From the NCBI GenBank assembly GCA_022787425.1, contig JALFWB010000026.1:1-33706 (forward strand): a stretch of DNA of 33,706 nucleotides. The letters run 5' to 3'. Source of the DNA: Akkermansia sp. (GTDB taxonomy: Bacteria; Verrucomicrobiota; Verrucomicrobiia; Verrucomicrobiales; Akkermansiaceae). Each line of letters opens with the position of its first letter. Within the stretch, counting starts at the first letter, position 1. Shown here piece by piece: positions 33,582-33,706 of the stretch. A program made the translations under genes and the position numbers. A model generated the notes under the pieces. That model had not been told where the DNA came from. It searched no databases and worked only from the letters and a program-made list of their open reading frames with translations.

Positions 33582-33706
33582 TCAAAAATGCTTTATAGCA
33601 TATGCTCTGCCCGCACCTGTTTTGAGATATCGCTCATATGCAAAGGCTTTTTCTTTGTCTCGGAAAGCAATGGCGGTTTCAATATACCATGGTGCAAATT
33701 TGGAAG
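33582..33706 (-). CDS. GIY-YIG nuclease family protein, C-terminal end (partial)
   Basis: The minus strand entering at the window edge reads SKFAPWYIETAIAFRDKEKA then FAYERYLKTGAGRAYAIKHF and stops at 33584-33582. The PW, the conserved Glu in YERYLKTGAGR and the final K.F fit the C-terminal half of small GIY-YIG domains of the YhbQ/UPF0213 and UvrC-like type, where this Glu binds the catalytic metal. The GIY and YIG motifs would be outside the window. Such single-domain proteins are about 80-100 residues, so roughly half is visible. Confidence 0.75.
   Translation of the reverse strand, partial: SKFAPWYIETAIAFRDKEKAFAYERYLKTGAGRAYAIKHF

Overview
The window (33.7 kb) reads as a chromosomal segment of a Verrucomicrobiota bacterium, probably Akkermansia-like. 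This rests on impression rather than a marker search. The supports are the housekeeping proteins, a pseudokinase/sulfatase-modifying-factor fusion of the kind known in the PVC group, and the near absence of Shine-Dalgarno sequences. There are many good TTGACA/TATAAT-type promoters, several of which place the start codon almost on the predicted transcription start.

Left half (1-20 kb), mostly core genes. A minus-strand Septu-like defence pair (ptuA ATPase, ptuB HNH nuclease with a suspicious 3' end) lies downstream of pheS-pheT. Then come rpsU (+), aspS (-), an Rrf2-type regulator (-) divergent from the primary sigma factor rpoD (+), and a minus-strand pair of a secreted polysaccharide deacetylase and a disordered Pro/Ala/Arg-rich protein. 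A plus-strand cluster follows: two uncharacterised membrane-anchored proteins, a pseudokinase-TM-FGE-like fusion, a secreted protein, the ribosome-assembly GTPase der and an RmlD-like reductase. A single-domain malic enzyme closes this part.

Right half (21.8-33.7 kb), accessory and reworked DNA. It holds two secreted ankyrin-repeat proteins, a Fic protein with a cluster of operator-like repeats over its promoter, and a frameshifted C-terminal scrap of a type III restriction (Res-like) nuclease. A sulfur-metabolism module (rhodanese/DUF2892 protein and CoA-disulfide reductase-rhodanese fusion) lies divergent to an ArsR regulator. An 870-bp internally deleted ISL3-type element has inserted exactly at the -10 box of arsR, splitting a shared divergent promoter/operator. 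A small gene broken by two in-frame stops, two lipoproteins and the C-terminus of a GIY-YIG nuclease complete the set.

The most unusual architecture is modular. Four secreted-protein genes or remnants share one promoter-plus-leader block, and a dispersed 3' repeat follows three stop codons. In one case the promoter, leader and signal-peptide start of one gene have been copied in front of an unrelated lipoprotein. This looks like a shuffling family of surface or secreted protein units. No tRNA, rRNA or CRISPR array was seen.
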